A stretch of 64,000 nt of DNA from Hansfordia pulvinata (Eukaryota > Ascomycota > Sordariomycetes > Xylariales): positions 1 through 64,000 of the forward strand of contig BJKQ01000028.1 of NCBI GenBank assembly GCA_006538405.1, in the 5' to 3' direction. A program made the position numbers and the translations under genes. Positions 10,867 through 23,109 of this stretch are shown here, piece after piece. Below the pieces are notes generated by a model, which was not told the DNA's origin, did no database searches, and saw only the letters and a list, made by a program, of their open reading frames with translations. Each line of letters starts with the position of its first letter. The stretch's first letter is position 1.

Positions 10867-13018
10867 ATGTGTAAAGCCCTCTGGCAAGATGATGATGCGC
10901 GCGCGCGTGTGTGGGAAGATGCGATTCCAGCCGCGACTGGCATGGGCAACTGTATCCGATCCATGCTTTGGGCGCATCCTCGACGCACTCGCGGTCTCTG
11001 GAAGCGGAGCCGTGGGAGCTGATTGTCAGCGGGGCAAAGTGTCTGGGCGTTTGGCCACCTTAAAGTTAGTCGAGCATGGCGCTTCAGTGACGGAGTTAGG
11101 GATGGAGTGTAGTACGTATGCGAGTCTGTATGTCGGTGTCGTGGCGGGACGGGAGACCGGGGAAACGAGGGCTCCGGCCAAGGTCCGCATTCCGAGCCGG
11201 GAGCCCGGAATGCATAATGAAAGCCGAGCTCAAGTCGAGTCCGCGCTGGGCCGGCCGGGCCGGTGGTTCGGTTGTTCGGTGGCGGCGCCCGGGGTTAGAG
11301 GCGGGGCAGGACGAGGACAGAGCTGCTCAGCCCCGGCCTTGTACGAGTGCTCAAAGGCCTTGCGCAAGGCAACCGCCCGCCAACTTCAATATTCACGCGT
11401 ATGATCCAACACCTTCATGTAGGTAATGACGGGTATGGATGTGCATGTGCCCAAGATTCAAACCTGCATGTAAGGTGTCTACGGGTCGTCTAATAAGGCG
11501 CCGTAGGACCCGGCAAGCGGCACCGACCATCTGACCCAACCTCGAAGGTTGCGTGGCAGCTGCTCAGCCACGGCCTTATGGCACGATGCCTCAGGAGACC
11601 TGAGTCAGGAGCCCTAGAGCGGCCCACGTTCCGCCCTGCCGGGCGTGCTCGTACTCGTACACCCGAGCAACCCGGGATCCGATCCAGGGACGCAGCTGCT
11701 CAGCCACAGTGGCCGACTAATGCAGGTGACGTCGGCATCGAATTCTGCTGATGGCTGAAGGTTTGACGTCATCCCTCCAGCCATTTATTGCACTTACCGT
11801 ACTCCAGCTGCTGCCCCGAATTCTTCACCTTGGAGTAGGCGCAGACCTGGAGCTCTGCTGCAATGGGTTGAGCATGCTGGCTGGCTACCACCTTTCGGCC
11901 TGGCATACTCGTACCTGTCTTTCCCCAAGAACGCCCCGAAGTCTTGCCACCAACCATTGCTTCATTTCTTCTTGTACCCGACGCGCCCGACCGGATGAGA
12001 AGAGACGACTCCGTGCTTCGAGACAACAACGTCCGCATCCCGTAATCCTGCCCACCTGATATCGCGACTCGTCGGGCTCAGCCAGGCACGCGTGGCAGGC
12101 CTCGCATGTGTCGCGAGGCTGTGCTGTGCTTACCTTCGTTAACCAGAGGCCGGATCGTACACACACAAACAGAGAGACACACAAAATCTATCTCTGTCTT
12201 TGAGCCCCAGAGACCAGTACTCGTGCTCTGAAGCGAAGAGAAGGGTTGCGAAATGTTGGCAGGGGATCCATAATATAGCCCAGCTCAGCGGGCCCCTATG
12301 AAGTCATGACTGCTCACTAGCATGGCGTAGCGCTCGCGCCGCCCCGTCGCGACCGTCGCAACCGCCGCCCGTTCGCCGATAGTACCTGGCCCGACCACGT
12401 CCGACGGGACTTGGACTGGACCGCGCGTGCGCGCCTTCCCTTGATAAACTCCGTACGAGTACCTGTAGCGCTTTCTTAGGTATCTTAGATAGATTAGGTA
12501 CTTAGCGCCCAAGCACATACATACGAGTACTCAACTTGCGAGTCGGTACGCGTCCCTAGGTAGGTACATAGATATCTAACGTTAGGTACTTGTAGATGGC
12601 AGGCAGCCCGTCGTGTTTGGGGCTATTGGTTGCCATCACGATCCGATTCACCTCGCCTGGATCGGTCGTTCCTTTTCTTCCCTCCCCTCCCCCTCCCCTC
12701 GCTTCCACAGCCTTGTCTTGCCTCGCCTCGCCTGCCATTGTTCTGATTCTGCGGCGCACTTCGCCGACCGCCGGGGCACCTACGATACCCTCGCTTCCCG
12801 ATCAACAATCAAGAGAGATACAGCACACGACTCGACCGCTCTCACCTGCATCCACCAATCCCTCCGACTCGCATTGCGCCGGTCTACGACTGCGCAAACG
12901 AGGACGAAGAAGACAGCAACATAGACGCAGGCTTTGTGCCGCTACAAAGAACACTAGAACTATATTCCACATATATCAAACACACATACACACACGGTTT
13001 CAGAGACACAACATCATC

Positions 13019-13972
13019 ATGAATTGGATATCTTACTGGGTAAGCCCTCCTCGACCTCTGATTTGCCACCTCCCTATCTGTCTATCCTCATAACCCCTCT
13101 CTGCATCCAAGACACTGTAATAGCTGACAGAACATGCGCAGCAACTTCCCGTCATCTCGGGCTGCATGTGGCTTGCCACCCTGCTCGGCCTGCTCCTGTG
13201 GTGGGTTGTCGTCACCGGCGAGGCGCGCCTCCCCTCCATGTCGGAACCCCAGGACGCCAACCAGACCATCGCCTACATCTCGGACGTGGGCGCCGACAAG
13301 CTCAAGCCCCTCTTCGTCGCCGGCGCCATCGTCACCACCCTTTTCCTCGACGCCACTTTCGCCGCCGACCGCTGGCTGCGCCACAAGCGCCGCCTCGCCC
13401 CCAACGTCACCCGCGCCGAGAAGGTCCTCAACGGCCTCACCCTCGCCGCCGCCCTGCTCGGCACTGTCGGCCTCACCTGCCTGTCCGGCTTCGACACCCT
13501 GCACTACAAGCCCCTGCACGACGCATTCCTCTTCTGCTTCATCATCGGCTACGTCCTCAGCGCCATCTTCATCTGCGCCGAGTACCAGATCCTCGGCAAG
13601 AAGTACCGCCAGCACCCTTGGCTGGCCGTCTCCTTCTGGGTCAAGCTGGCCTTTGTCATCGTCGAGGTCGGCCTCGCCATCGGCTTCGGCGTCTGCAACC
13701 TGAAGAAGGATTACGACCGCGCCGCCATTCTTGAGTGGACCATCGCCTTCATCTTCGCCCTCTATGTCTTCTCCTTCGTCATCGACCTCGCCCCCGCCGT
13801 CCGCACAAAACACGGCCCTTCCTACGACCTGCGCCCCATGAACACCCTCGAGGTCGCCGAGCAGGGCCGCGGTGCCGTCCCGGCCGTCACAAGGCCCACC
13901 GAGGAGAGCGATCGCACCCTGACCAACGGCGCGACCAACGGTCACAAGACGCAGCAGCAGAGGGACTTTTAA
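13019..13972 (+). CDS. FRAG1/DRAM/Sfk1-family six-span membrane protein
   Basis: Two exons, 13019-13039 and 13142-13972, encode 283 residues. The intron 13040-13141 starts GTAAGC, carries a GCTGAC branch site and ends GCAG in phase 0, joining a seven-codon first exon to a conserved PVISGCMW segment. About six hydrophobic segments are visible (near residues 10-30, 60-80, 100-120, 130-150, 165-190 and 205-225), with acidic and His residues between them. This matches the Frag1/DRAM/Sfk1 family (Pfam PF10277), whose members act in plasma-membrane lipid organisation, PIP4P signalling or autophagy in other organisms. The tail after residue 235 is hydrophilic and probably cytosolic. No frameshift is present. 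The family call rests on pattern recognition; the precise role in this fungus is unknown. Confidence 0.82.
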
Positions 13973-14668
13973 GATGTGACCTTTGCCTTTTTCTCTCTAT
14001 ATCTAGGGTGGAGGAGAGACTGGGGACCGTTTGACTCCTGCCTCTCTCTCTCTCACATCTTTGCTCTTTTGCAGGAAATACCCCATCGCGGACTGTGTAC
14101 ATTTGCGACAGCTGGCGAAGGAGGTGGTGGTAATAACGATATTTTGTATGGAGGCGTGGCGTTGAGCCGCTCGCCCCTCCCTATTTGCATAGAAGTGGTG
14201 TTTTGGGCTTTAATTCAGATCATCTTGGACATAGAGCGAACGGGATGGATGGTGGGGATTGCTTCGAGTTCACGCCGCAGGATAGATCAAACGGAATGAG
14301 GTATATAGGGTACATGAACACGCACACGATATGATGACCACCGTCATCTACACTGGGCTTCCACCCGAGATTGGTGCGCGCGATCCGGTTGTCAAGTACG
14401 TAAATTGAGGTTTAAGAAACTTGGTCACGAAGCAGTACGCGTACAACGGTGACTATTATTTCAAAGCGGCAGAGTTCGGTGAACGATGAAATGCAAACCT
14501 CACCGGAAACCTGCTTACTTCGCGTCAATGATCCATAACATATGCCTAGCCAAGTACTCCTGAAATGTGACACGAAATCATTCCAACTTGTCCTAAACTC
14601 CAGGCACGAATGAGCCAGGACGCCGCCGGCGCAACGATAACTACACACCCGCCACCTGCGGATAGCTC
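13973..14668. other. Convergent 3' flanks of the DRAM-like gene and EIS1
   Basis: C/T-rich 3' sequence after the stop at 13972, then unremarkable sequence up to the EIS1 stop. No canonical AATAAA or additional gene was seen. Confidence 0.6.
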
Positions 14669-17600
14669 CTATATAATCTCATGAAACCGCGTCTCTCGAC
14701 TCGGACTGGCGCTTTTCGGGGCCGACGGGTCCCTTATCGGCCTGGGCGGCGAGAGACCTCCGGGCTGCAAAGAGTCTCTGCCGGCCCGGAGCGACTCAAC
14801 GGTCGACCCGCTGCTGCTGCTCACCGGCGATACGCCTCGGCTGTCCTTGTCGCGCCGGGCGCCCCCCTCCCCAGACGTGGCCCGCTGCCTGCTCGAGCCC
14901 CTCCCGGCCATCGCCACGGCGCGAACACTTGCGCTGCGATTGTCCGCACTCGTGAAACTCTCGTTACGCTCGACATAATTACTTGTCAGAGCCGAGCCGC
15001 CGATGAACCCCGGCCTCCCCACTCTTTCGTCCTCTGACCGAGAGCCCCGGGAGAAGTGCGACTTGAACCACGACTTGACCCGGCGGCTTTTGGGCGACTT
15101 CTCCTCCGGCGACTTGGGACCTTCGTTCTGGCTCTGCTTTATGGCCCAACGTCTCCTGATACTCTTGTCGGGGTACTCGAACGTGCGCTCCTACCAGGCC
15201 GTCCTTCGTTTTCCTCAACCGTGGCCGTTCTCGCTTCTTCAGCCTGTTGCTGCCCCTCAGACAGCGGGTCGAGTTCTGGCGACTTGCCCATCCGTCTCAG
15301 CTCAGCATTGGCGAATTTTTCCTCTGTCCGCTTAGCTCTTTCCTCCTCACGTCTCGCCCTGAGCTCTTCCTTGTGCTCGGCCTTCCTCTCTTTTTGCTCA
15401 TGCTTCTCTTGCTCTGCGCTCTTGATTAGATCTTTGCACATCAAAACTCTCTCCGGGGCTGAAACAAACCTTTGAGCTTCTTGTTGATCTCTTGCAGCTC
15501 CCTTTGCCGGGCTTTCTCCCTTTCTTGCTCATCCTTCTTTCTTTCGGCCTCTAGACGTAGCTGGGTGAGCCTCGCGTGCTCCTTTTCTGCTTTCTCGTTG
15601 ATATCATCCAATAAGGGCTGAACGCGCCGGGCAGCTATCGCGTCGATTGTTTCCTGGTCCAGATGCAGGCCCGCGCCCACATCAACTTTGCCCGCGTTGG
15701 GCCCCACCCTGCTCGCACTTCGAGACTGTGCCGCAGCGTGCGCCTTAAGCTCCCACTGAGTCAAGGTTGACGGAGGCACCATACCAGTCTCGGCCGATAT
15801 CTTGTCGTCCATTCCCTTGAGCTTGGCTTGCACGTTTTTCTGGGCTGCAGCCAATAGAGCATCGCGGTCGTGCTGGCGTTTCTGGGAGTCAACCTGAGAG
15901 AGTTTGCTTGAGAAGATGGACATTTGGTTCCTTATCTGCTGCGACTGGGCCTGATCCTCGACCGCTGTGCCCTCTGCCGAAGCTCTTCTTCGCAACTTGT
16001 TCATGGTGAAGCGGCGGTGGGGCGACTTGGCCCCATAGTAGTCCTGGTATTCCCTGTTCTTCAGGTTGTCTTCGTGGATCTTGGCGAGCCGGTCCTGGGC
16101 TTGCTTGTACGCCGCATCCTGCAGACTCCCGAAAGTCATTGATGGCTCGTCGTCATCACTGACGCTGTCGCGACTGGTCGCGCGTCCGCGGCCAGATGAC
16201 GCCTCTGCGCGAGCCATCTTGGCCTCGATCATCTTCTGCTGCTGCGTGTACATCTTCTTGGCCATGGCGACGGCGGACGCATGCAGCACGTCGGCCTTAT
16301 TTTGCTCGTCGGTTTCCGGCTTGACGGGAGGGTGTGAAGTGAACATGGATGGATTCATGGTGACATAAGGGACTGCGCCGGCGTTGTCCGACTTCGCAGG
16401 CGAAGCAGGTGATTTGTGGGCGCGAGTGGCAGCAGCAAGCGCATTGGAGGCGGCATTGGCCTCGTCTGGATACGTCTCGCGGGACGTCGGGGAGGAGCGG
16501 GCCCTCCGGCGGTTGGCTGTGGACATGGCGCCCTGGGCGGCATGCAGTGATCTGCGATGATCCACGGCGGCGGTATCGCTGCCGCGGGCGGCCTGGCGAT
16601 CCGAGTTGAAGGCGATGGTGGCGGCGGACTGGCCGTGGGTCGCGGGAAGGGGCTTCGCCTTGTCCGAGGAGCGGGCCGCTTGGTGCGCAAGCAGAGCAGC
16701 CTTTGCGCCGTGGCTGCTGGGGGCAGGGGCCCAGGCAGAGGTCATCTTGTAGTCCTTGGCGAGGACGGCCGCCGCAGAGGCCGAGGCGGACTTGTCGGGC
16801 TGCCAGAGACTGGGTGAGGAGGTGGAGGTCCAACCCAAGGTGGCGGCAGCGCTGGCAGCTGAACCGTTAGGCTTGAGCCCGAGGGACGGAAAGCTGGGGA
16901 GGTCCTGGGGCCGGGCGTAGACCAGCCGGCCGGACTGCGCTGCGGATTGTCGGGTTCGGTCAGTACACAAACATGCAAGATCGGGAATGCGCGGGGGTGG
17001 GGAATGCTTCGACGAGGAGCGACGGGGATCGGCGAGGTTTATATCTGAGAGGGGCCGAAAGGTGAGGTAGATGGGCAGAATGGGAAACCTTGTGTCTTGG
17101 GTATACAAGTATAATCATTGTGGTGTAGGCAAGGTACGGATGGGCATCCCGAAGATGACGGGCTGGAAGAATCCCAGGTACTCCCGTCGTACACACATGG
17201 GTAGAAAATGTCAGGCAGGTGGACAGGGATTGGGGAAGGAACGGGGCGCTGCAAAAGACCGGCACACCAAGGCTGAGGTGCAGCTCCGGAGTATCGCACG
17301 CTGCCGGGTGCATGCATCATCTGCAATGTCCAGCCAGTACCTGCAACGCATGGGGACGAGAGCTCCGTAGATGTGCATATTCCCACGATGGCGCCCGCGC
17401 GCGCGGCTGGAAAAGGCGGGGCCGAGCGAGCGTGATGATGATGAGGAGGAGGAGGAGGAGGACAAGCCAGGACAAAGGGAAGGCTGCTTACCTCGTCGTA
17501 AGCCTGAACTTGCTGCGACTGTGCTTGGCGGGTCGGCGCGAGTGTCGTCACGGGGCAGGCTTCTGGGTTGTGCTGCTGCTGCTGCCGCTGCCCCTATACC

Positions 17601-17738
17601 GATGGTAGAGTGGCGGTGGGCGGCAGCCTTGAGTCTGGAACCGGAGCCGGAGCTGGAGTGGGCGCTGACGCTGGCGCTGACGCTGGGTCCGGGGCCGGCG
17701 GCGGCGCCTGCTGGTTGGACAACTGACGTGGGCTGCAT
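14669..17738 (-). CDS. EIS1: Eisosome protein 1 (Eis1 family)
   Basis: Eis1 belongs to the eisosome, the cortical complex under furrows of the fungal plasma membrane. My model starts at the ATG at 17738 and has exons 17738-17492, 16939-15470 and 15431-14669. The 552-nt first intron (GTAAGC, CTGAC branch, CCGCAG) joins in phase 1 to the conserved start AQSGRLVYA-PQDLPSFPS. The second intron is only 38 nt (15469-15432) and restores KKLKDLIK. The long middle is Ala/Ser-rich and then a Lys/Glu/Arg coiled coil, as expected for Pfam PF12757. The C-terminus is basic and Ser-rich (VKSWFKSHFSR). Near 15198 the frame moves by one; one extra base gives an 826-residue product, close to the yeast protein. 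A 29-nt intron there is arithmetically possible but too short. The initial 80 residues are low complexity and less certain. Confidence 0.8.
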
Positions 17739-20700
17739 CCTGGGTTGGGACTCGCCTGCCTGGCACGGCTGGATTTGGGGGTGCAAGCAAGGTTGGAGCT
17801 GGCGGACTGAGCGGTTGGTTGGTTGGTTGGCTGGCTGGCTGGCTGCCAGGGTCCAGGGTCAAGGACAGGGGGCTTGAACAGGCTGGGATCTGAGAGATCT
17901 TATACCAGCCGTCTGGATCGGTGGGTGCTGGTGTGCCTACTGTACCCAGAAATGTTGGTAAAGGCCACGCCAACAACGGGGGCGATGCTCTGACCTGACA
18001 ACTCGTTCCTTGGCTACCCCTAGGCACTTTAGTTAGGTACGTGACGTGAGCAGTGGCTACGGCAAATCCCAAGCGGCCGGGTATCTCGGGCGGCGTCGCC
18101 GCAGGGGGAAGCAGAAGTAGGAGGCCGAGCAGAAAGTCAGGTCAGGCGTGACGAGACAGAGACTACTACTAGTCACCAATGGACGGATGATGCATGTGCG
18201 AGTCTCGCAACCGCAGGGACGCGCGCGAGCCTAGCTTTGCTGTCGCAAGCAGGTCAGGTTGGAAGGTGTGTGCTTGCGCGGGGGGCAGCGGGCGAGTGCG
18301 GCGGTGTGTCTAGGATGTCGGCCAGGACGGCAAAGGCCGGTCAGGCGAGGCGCGAAGGCGGACGGCAAGGCGCAAGGGCAGGCGAGGAGGCTGTTTCAAG
18401 GCGGACGGCTGGCGACGCAGATGACAGGATGGACACGAGGTGGCACATACAGCACACGGCACGGGGCGGCACGCAGGTGGGAAGCGAGGCGGCGGGAGCT
18501 GCTGAAGCGTGTCGAAGGCGCAGAGGTGGTGGCGGCCGCCAGTGACGCAGTTGGTTGACGAAGGGTCAGTCGACAACGATGGTCGGCAGGTAGAGGGCCA
18601 GCAGTGATGAATGCCGATAGGCTGGGTTGGGTAGGTAGACAGGAGATGCCGAAGATGGAGGCGGCGAACGCGAGGGGTCAGTCATCAGTCCCACGGGGGG
18701 GGAGGTGAGTATGGGATAATCCACGTCCACAAGGCCCGAGTCGAGTGAGCAGTCGGGCGGGTGGGTGGTTGGTTAGGTACCTAGTTGGAAGGATACCTTA
18801 CCCACGAGTGTACGAGTAGGTGTATTCTGTACCTATCCAATGTCACAGCGCGATTCTCAATTGACGAGTGATGAGGCGGCAGGCCTCCAATCTTGGGGAT
18901 TGGGAAGGTGCGGCCCTAGCTGGCTGGCTGGCTGGCGGTACCTCCAAGGCTGGGCTGAGGTGAGGTCCGGATCATCCATCACTCTACTGGTAGAGGCCAT
19001 CCATTATCAGGCAACGCCAGCCTCGGAGCAGTCTAGCGCTGGTGAATTGGTTCATTCCGGCCCTCTCCGGGGGCGCTTGGGGTCGGTTACTCGAACGGGT
19101 ACCAATGCAATTGCCAGCTACCTACAACCTTATGTACGGTTCCAACTCGTTCGGAATGTGAGAATGCAGGTGGGAGGCACCTTAGGTATCGTGTCAATGG
19201 CGGTTGGCAGCGCTGCCGGCCGGACGCAGAGAATAGAAGAAGTTCTGCGTTAGGTAGGGTCCCCATCATCAGCATCCAATGTTGCATCCACGAGTGCTCG
19301 TACTGCCTCTTTCGTGCATGTACCGCTCAGGTACCGAGCATGCTCCGCGCTAAATGACGGGTAGGCAGGAGTAGGTACACTCGGGCCCTGCCCAGATGGC
19401 AAGGAGGGAAGCGCTCGGCTGCGATCAGCAGGGTCGAGACCATGACGTCATAGCCATCAGTGGAAGATGACGGGGGCCCCGCCGCTCTCCCAAGTCATCG
19501 ACAACCTTAGCTGCGAGTACTAGTCCCCGCAAGAGACGCCACGCCGTGGTAGGAGGCGGGCACAGCGGGTTAGCCAGGAGAGAGGAAATGAGCCCGGCGC
19601 CCGGAGTGTGAACAGTGACGGCATGCCAGGACTCTTATTATTACCCAGACTGCTAATAATTCACAGACGGGATCGTAGGCCTGCTCCCCCCCCCCCGGCT
19701 TCGGCCTTCCTCAATCCGGTTTCCATTGTGCGCTTGTCTATATGCAGGCTGATTACGGGTACTCGCACGAGTAGGAACCTCGGTCGATGACCATCACCAC
19801 CCCGCTGGCCTCTTGCTCAATAGTGTTGGCGTGACGAAGAAGACATGAGATGGAAGACTCGTTGACCCCTTTATGTCCGTGTTCACATCCCCTTCGTAAT
19901 TCCGTCGTGGCCAAGGACTCGGGACTTAGGCGGGAGTCGCGCCGCAAATCCCACTGCCACTCTCCGCCGTCCACGTGCTTACGTGCTTGCTGGCTATCGC
20001 CGCCCCTCGCCAGCAGACCAGACGCGTGTCTCGGGGGGCAGAATTCGATGCCAAGACAAAAGGGCCATGGCGAGAGGCGAGTTGCAAGGAGTGGAGCGTT
20101 TCGTTTTGGTCGGGACGTACTGAGTACTCGTACTCACGATAGCCCAATCGTCTATACAAGCAGACGTTTTCCGGTGCGGGCTCTCGGTCCAATGCACTTG
20201 ACGTCTCCCGTAGCACACGTCCATCCATTGCCCTGGGACGCAGATCTCGTCGCTGGCCTCCTTGCATGCGATGGAGCCACACAGGTCTCGAGGCCACTAT
20301 GGATACGCCCTTGTTTGCAGTGGGTTCCTCGCCTCCATACACCTCGGTTGTCCGTGTCGCGTTTCCACTGCGAAAGTAAGCCCTGTACTGTCCAGTTGGT
20401 GAGCTCGCACTTCAACGTGCCACGATGGCATCGTCTGGCAAAGTACCTCGCGTGGAGCTGATAAGCCAGGCAGCGTTTCAATGCAGCATAAAGCGAAGCG
20501 GTGGAACTGCTTCCATGGTGTCGTGCCATGCTGCCGGAATACAACGGGTCACGCCCAGATACCCGCACACCGGGGCACGCCGCCGTACGCCGGAGGGCGC
20601 CGGAGTACGCCGATGGATACGCCGGGGGTCCGACGCCGGGGGCCGCTCCCGTCTCAGGTACTCGTAACAGCGTGATGCCGCACCGCGTGCAGCGGTCTGT

Positions 20701-21148
20701 CATACGGGGTCACCCACCTCCAAAATGAAGTTGAGGTAAGTTACCTAGGCGCGCTAAGCTGACCGGGTCGCGAGAGGCCTGAGATGGATGTACCGGTGGA
20801 TGTATCCCGACCTCGCCTCGCCGCATCCCAGGTCTCCATTCTTGTACATCCATGTATCTCAACTGCATCCTCTGCCTGCTACGTGCCTGCCCCCTTCAGA
20901 GCGACGGGAATCGGTCACAGTATCGCTTCGCCCTCAGTTACCTAAGGTAGCTACGGAGTAGATTTGACACCCATGAAGGTCACATCAGCACTCACCTGCT
21001 TGCACGAGACACTCGCCCCTCGCGTCCTGCCTTGCCACACCGCACGACAGGAACGTCCATCCATACTCGCGTCTGCTTAGCTGGAACTGGTCCCATCCGC
21101 GCCTGACGCCCATTGTCCGTCGCCCATCGCGCGATCCCGTCGGCCGGC
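17739..21148. other. Gene-free stretch upstream of EIS1
   Basis: Contains the EIS1 promoter and no second coding region I can defend. Simple GGTT/GGCT repeats occur at about 17815-17850, an 11-nt C tract at 19686-19696, and repeated TAGGTACC and GTACTCGTAC motifs (for example near 18775, 19180, 19757, 20120 and 20655). Confidence 0.65.
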
Positions 21149-21535
21149 ATGTCCTACGAGTTTGACAATATCCTCAACTTCCGCGACGCCGGACGCACAG
21201 TCAACGACTTTCTTGGCCGCAAGTGAGTCGGTCTCTCGGCACGGCACAAACCAGCGACCCCAGCTGGTCGGTCCACCACGATGGATCTGGCTGTCCCCCT
21301 CCTACCACCACCCAAAGCTGACCCGCCCGCCGCAGGGTCGTCAAGGAAGGGGTGCTGTACCGCTCTGCTCGCCCAGGTAAGAAAGCAAGAGGTCACACAC
21401 GGCGCGACCTTTCTCTGGAAACCGGGTGGCTGACCTCTTCTTCTTCTTGACACCAGATGATGCGACTCTCGACGACCGAGACCGGCTGAGGGACGAGTTG
21501 GGGATCAAAACCGTCGTCGACCTGCGCACAAAGTA

Positions 21536-21573
<38 letters not shown>

Positions 21574-22538
21574 AGAGACCAGCACGCCGCGCCCATGCCT
21601 GCACAATGCCATGCCGTGCCGCTGACCCGCCTGCAGGACCGAGCACGCCAAGCAGGCCGAGAAGAGGCAGGCAGACCTGGCCGTCCCGGCCCTGCTCAAG
21701 ACCAACGCCGCCCTCGCCGAGCCCGTCGAGATCCCCGGCCTGCAGTACCGCCAGATCAAGGTCACCGGCCGCAGCTTCGAGCTTTTCCTGCTCGGCCAGC
21801 TCTCCTGGTGGGGGCTCCTGTGAGTTCTGCCGCGCCGCCACGATGCCTTGCGAGTCTGGCCTGACCCGCGTCATCGCAACACCGCAGGAGGTTCTTCTTC
21901 CTCTTCCTCCTCGGGTACCGGCTCGAGGCCATCAGCGTCATCGGCCGCGAGGTCATGGTCCCCCGCGGCTTGGTCGGCCTGGGGCTCGACACGATGGATC
22001 GCTCCGGCCCCGAGGTGGCCGAGGTGAGTCCCCCCCCGAACCTCTCCCCTTTTCCCAAGAGATGCGACGGTTCTGGATACGGACTGGGTTTTTTCTCTCC
22101 CCCCTTTCAGCCCACAGTCCGAACCCGGCCCCACGTGTCAATGCTAACACATGAGCCGTATCGCGCGCCCCCCGCAACAAGACCCTGCGCACCTTCATCG
22201 GGCCCGCGGCCCTCCCGGCGCTGGTTCACTGCACGCACGGCAAGGACCGGACGGGCATGGTCGTCGCGCTTGTTCTGATGGCGCTCGGGGTCCCCGAAGA
22301 GGCCGTCGAGCACGACTACCTGCTCTCGCGCGAGGGGCTCGCGGCCCAGCGCGAGGCCCGGGTCGCCGAGACGCGGCAGATCGGGCTGACGGAGGAGTGG
22401 GTCGATACGCCCCGCGACTTCGTGGCCCGCGTGCGCGACCACGCCGCCCTCCGATACGGTGGCATCGACGGCTACCTGGACAGCATCGGCTTCGGCGGCG
22501 CCGAGAGGGAGAGGCTTGCCGACACGCTGGGCGCTTGA
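21149..22538 (+). CDS. Tyrosine/serine protein phosphatase, CX5R family
   Basis: Six exons (21149-21222, 21336-21376, 21457-21532, 21637-21819, 21888-22023, 22182-22538) encode 288 residues with consistent phases at all five GT-AG introns. The start reads SYEFDNILNFRDAG, then VLYRSARP and TVVDLRTKTEH, the layout of the fungal and bacterial Y_phosphatase3 family (Pfam PF13350). The P-loop HCTHGKDRTG places the nucleophile at Cys187 and the phosphate-binding Arg at 193, with Asp192 inside the loop. It should dephosphorylate phosphotyrosine, or possibly phosphoinositides; the substrate is not predictable. No signal peptide is present, so cytosolic action is inferred. A GA microsatellite occupies the third intron. 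The last intron ends CAACAAG, a weaker acceptor, but has a GCTAAC branch site. No frame error is seen. Confidence 0.88.
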
Positions 22539-23109
22539 AGGGTCCCGCAGATAGTCAGATGTCCTCTGCGTGAAATGACGGCATGCGAGAAGAAGCTGCC
22601 CGAGTGATGGATGCCACGCACAGACTCGCACGACACGGAATTATCGCAGAGCTAAATAGGATACCCGTGCTCCTCCATCAGTCTCACCGCCGTGGGTGAT
22701 GTGCAGAGGGAGGCTCAGGTGGAAGGAACTATGGCCATCCCCAAGGCAGTACAGCGCATCTGTTATGACCACCAGATGGCTACTTCACCGTCGAGGTCAC
22801 ATGGAGCCCAGCTCACCAACACTCAAACAAGCAAAAAGCCGCAGCCTTGGCTAACATGGCATATTCGCGTAGCTAACTGCAGATGTTGGCGTGATCGAAA
22901 AGTTAAGAGCACGACCCCAAGTTGCTACAGAATACTGTGACCTACGCCGGCAACTAGATGCACAAATTGCCAGATAAGTTCTGCTCCGAGACGAGCCACA
23001 CGTCTGGGGCGTCGTCCAATATGCCAGCTTCGTCTTGTCGGCGACCTCATATCTCGCATTTGAAACCCGCGCCTTTACTTGGGACCTTTTCTCCCCCGTC
23101 TCCCTTAAG
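22539..23109. other. 3' flanks between the phosphatase and the secreted-protein gene
   Basis: Convergent untranslated sequence of lower GC content. I see no gene, repeat or clear polyadenylation hexamer. Confidence 0.55.

Larger units (their letters stand above)
9596..13018. other. Gene-free stretch with microsatellites and a duplicated 16-mer
   Basis: No coding region is supportable. It contains A-rich 3' flank of the preceding gene, a CA/CG-type microsatellite, a pyrimidine/poly-C tract, a 16-bp direct repeat (gcagctgctcagccac at 11556-11571 and 11692-11707), several GTACGAGTAC and TAGGTA motifs near 12460-12590, and the C/T-rich leader of the gene at 13019. Confidence 0.7.

Noticed and set aside
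11540..11720. A tRNA gene on the minus strand
   Set aside because: The A-box-like and B-box-like elements are too close together and no acceptor stem could be drawn.
15441..17108. EIS1 as a single exon starting near 17108
   Set aside because: No ATG supports that start, the N-terminal part is unlike the family, and a good donor (17491) and branch/acceptor pair (16940) give a cleaner start at 17738.
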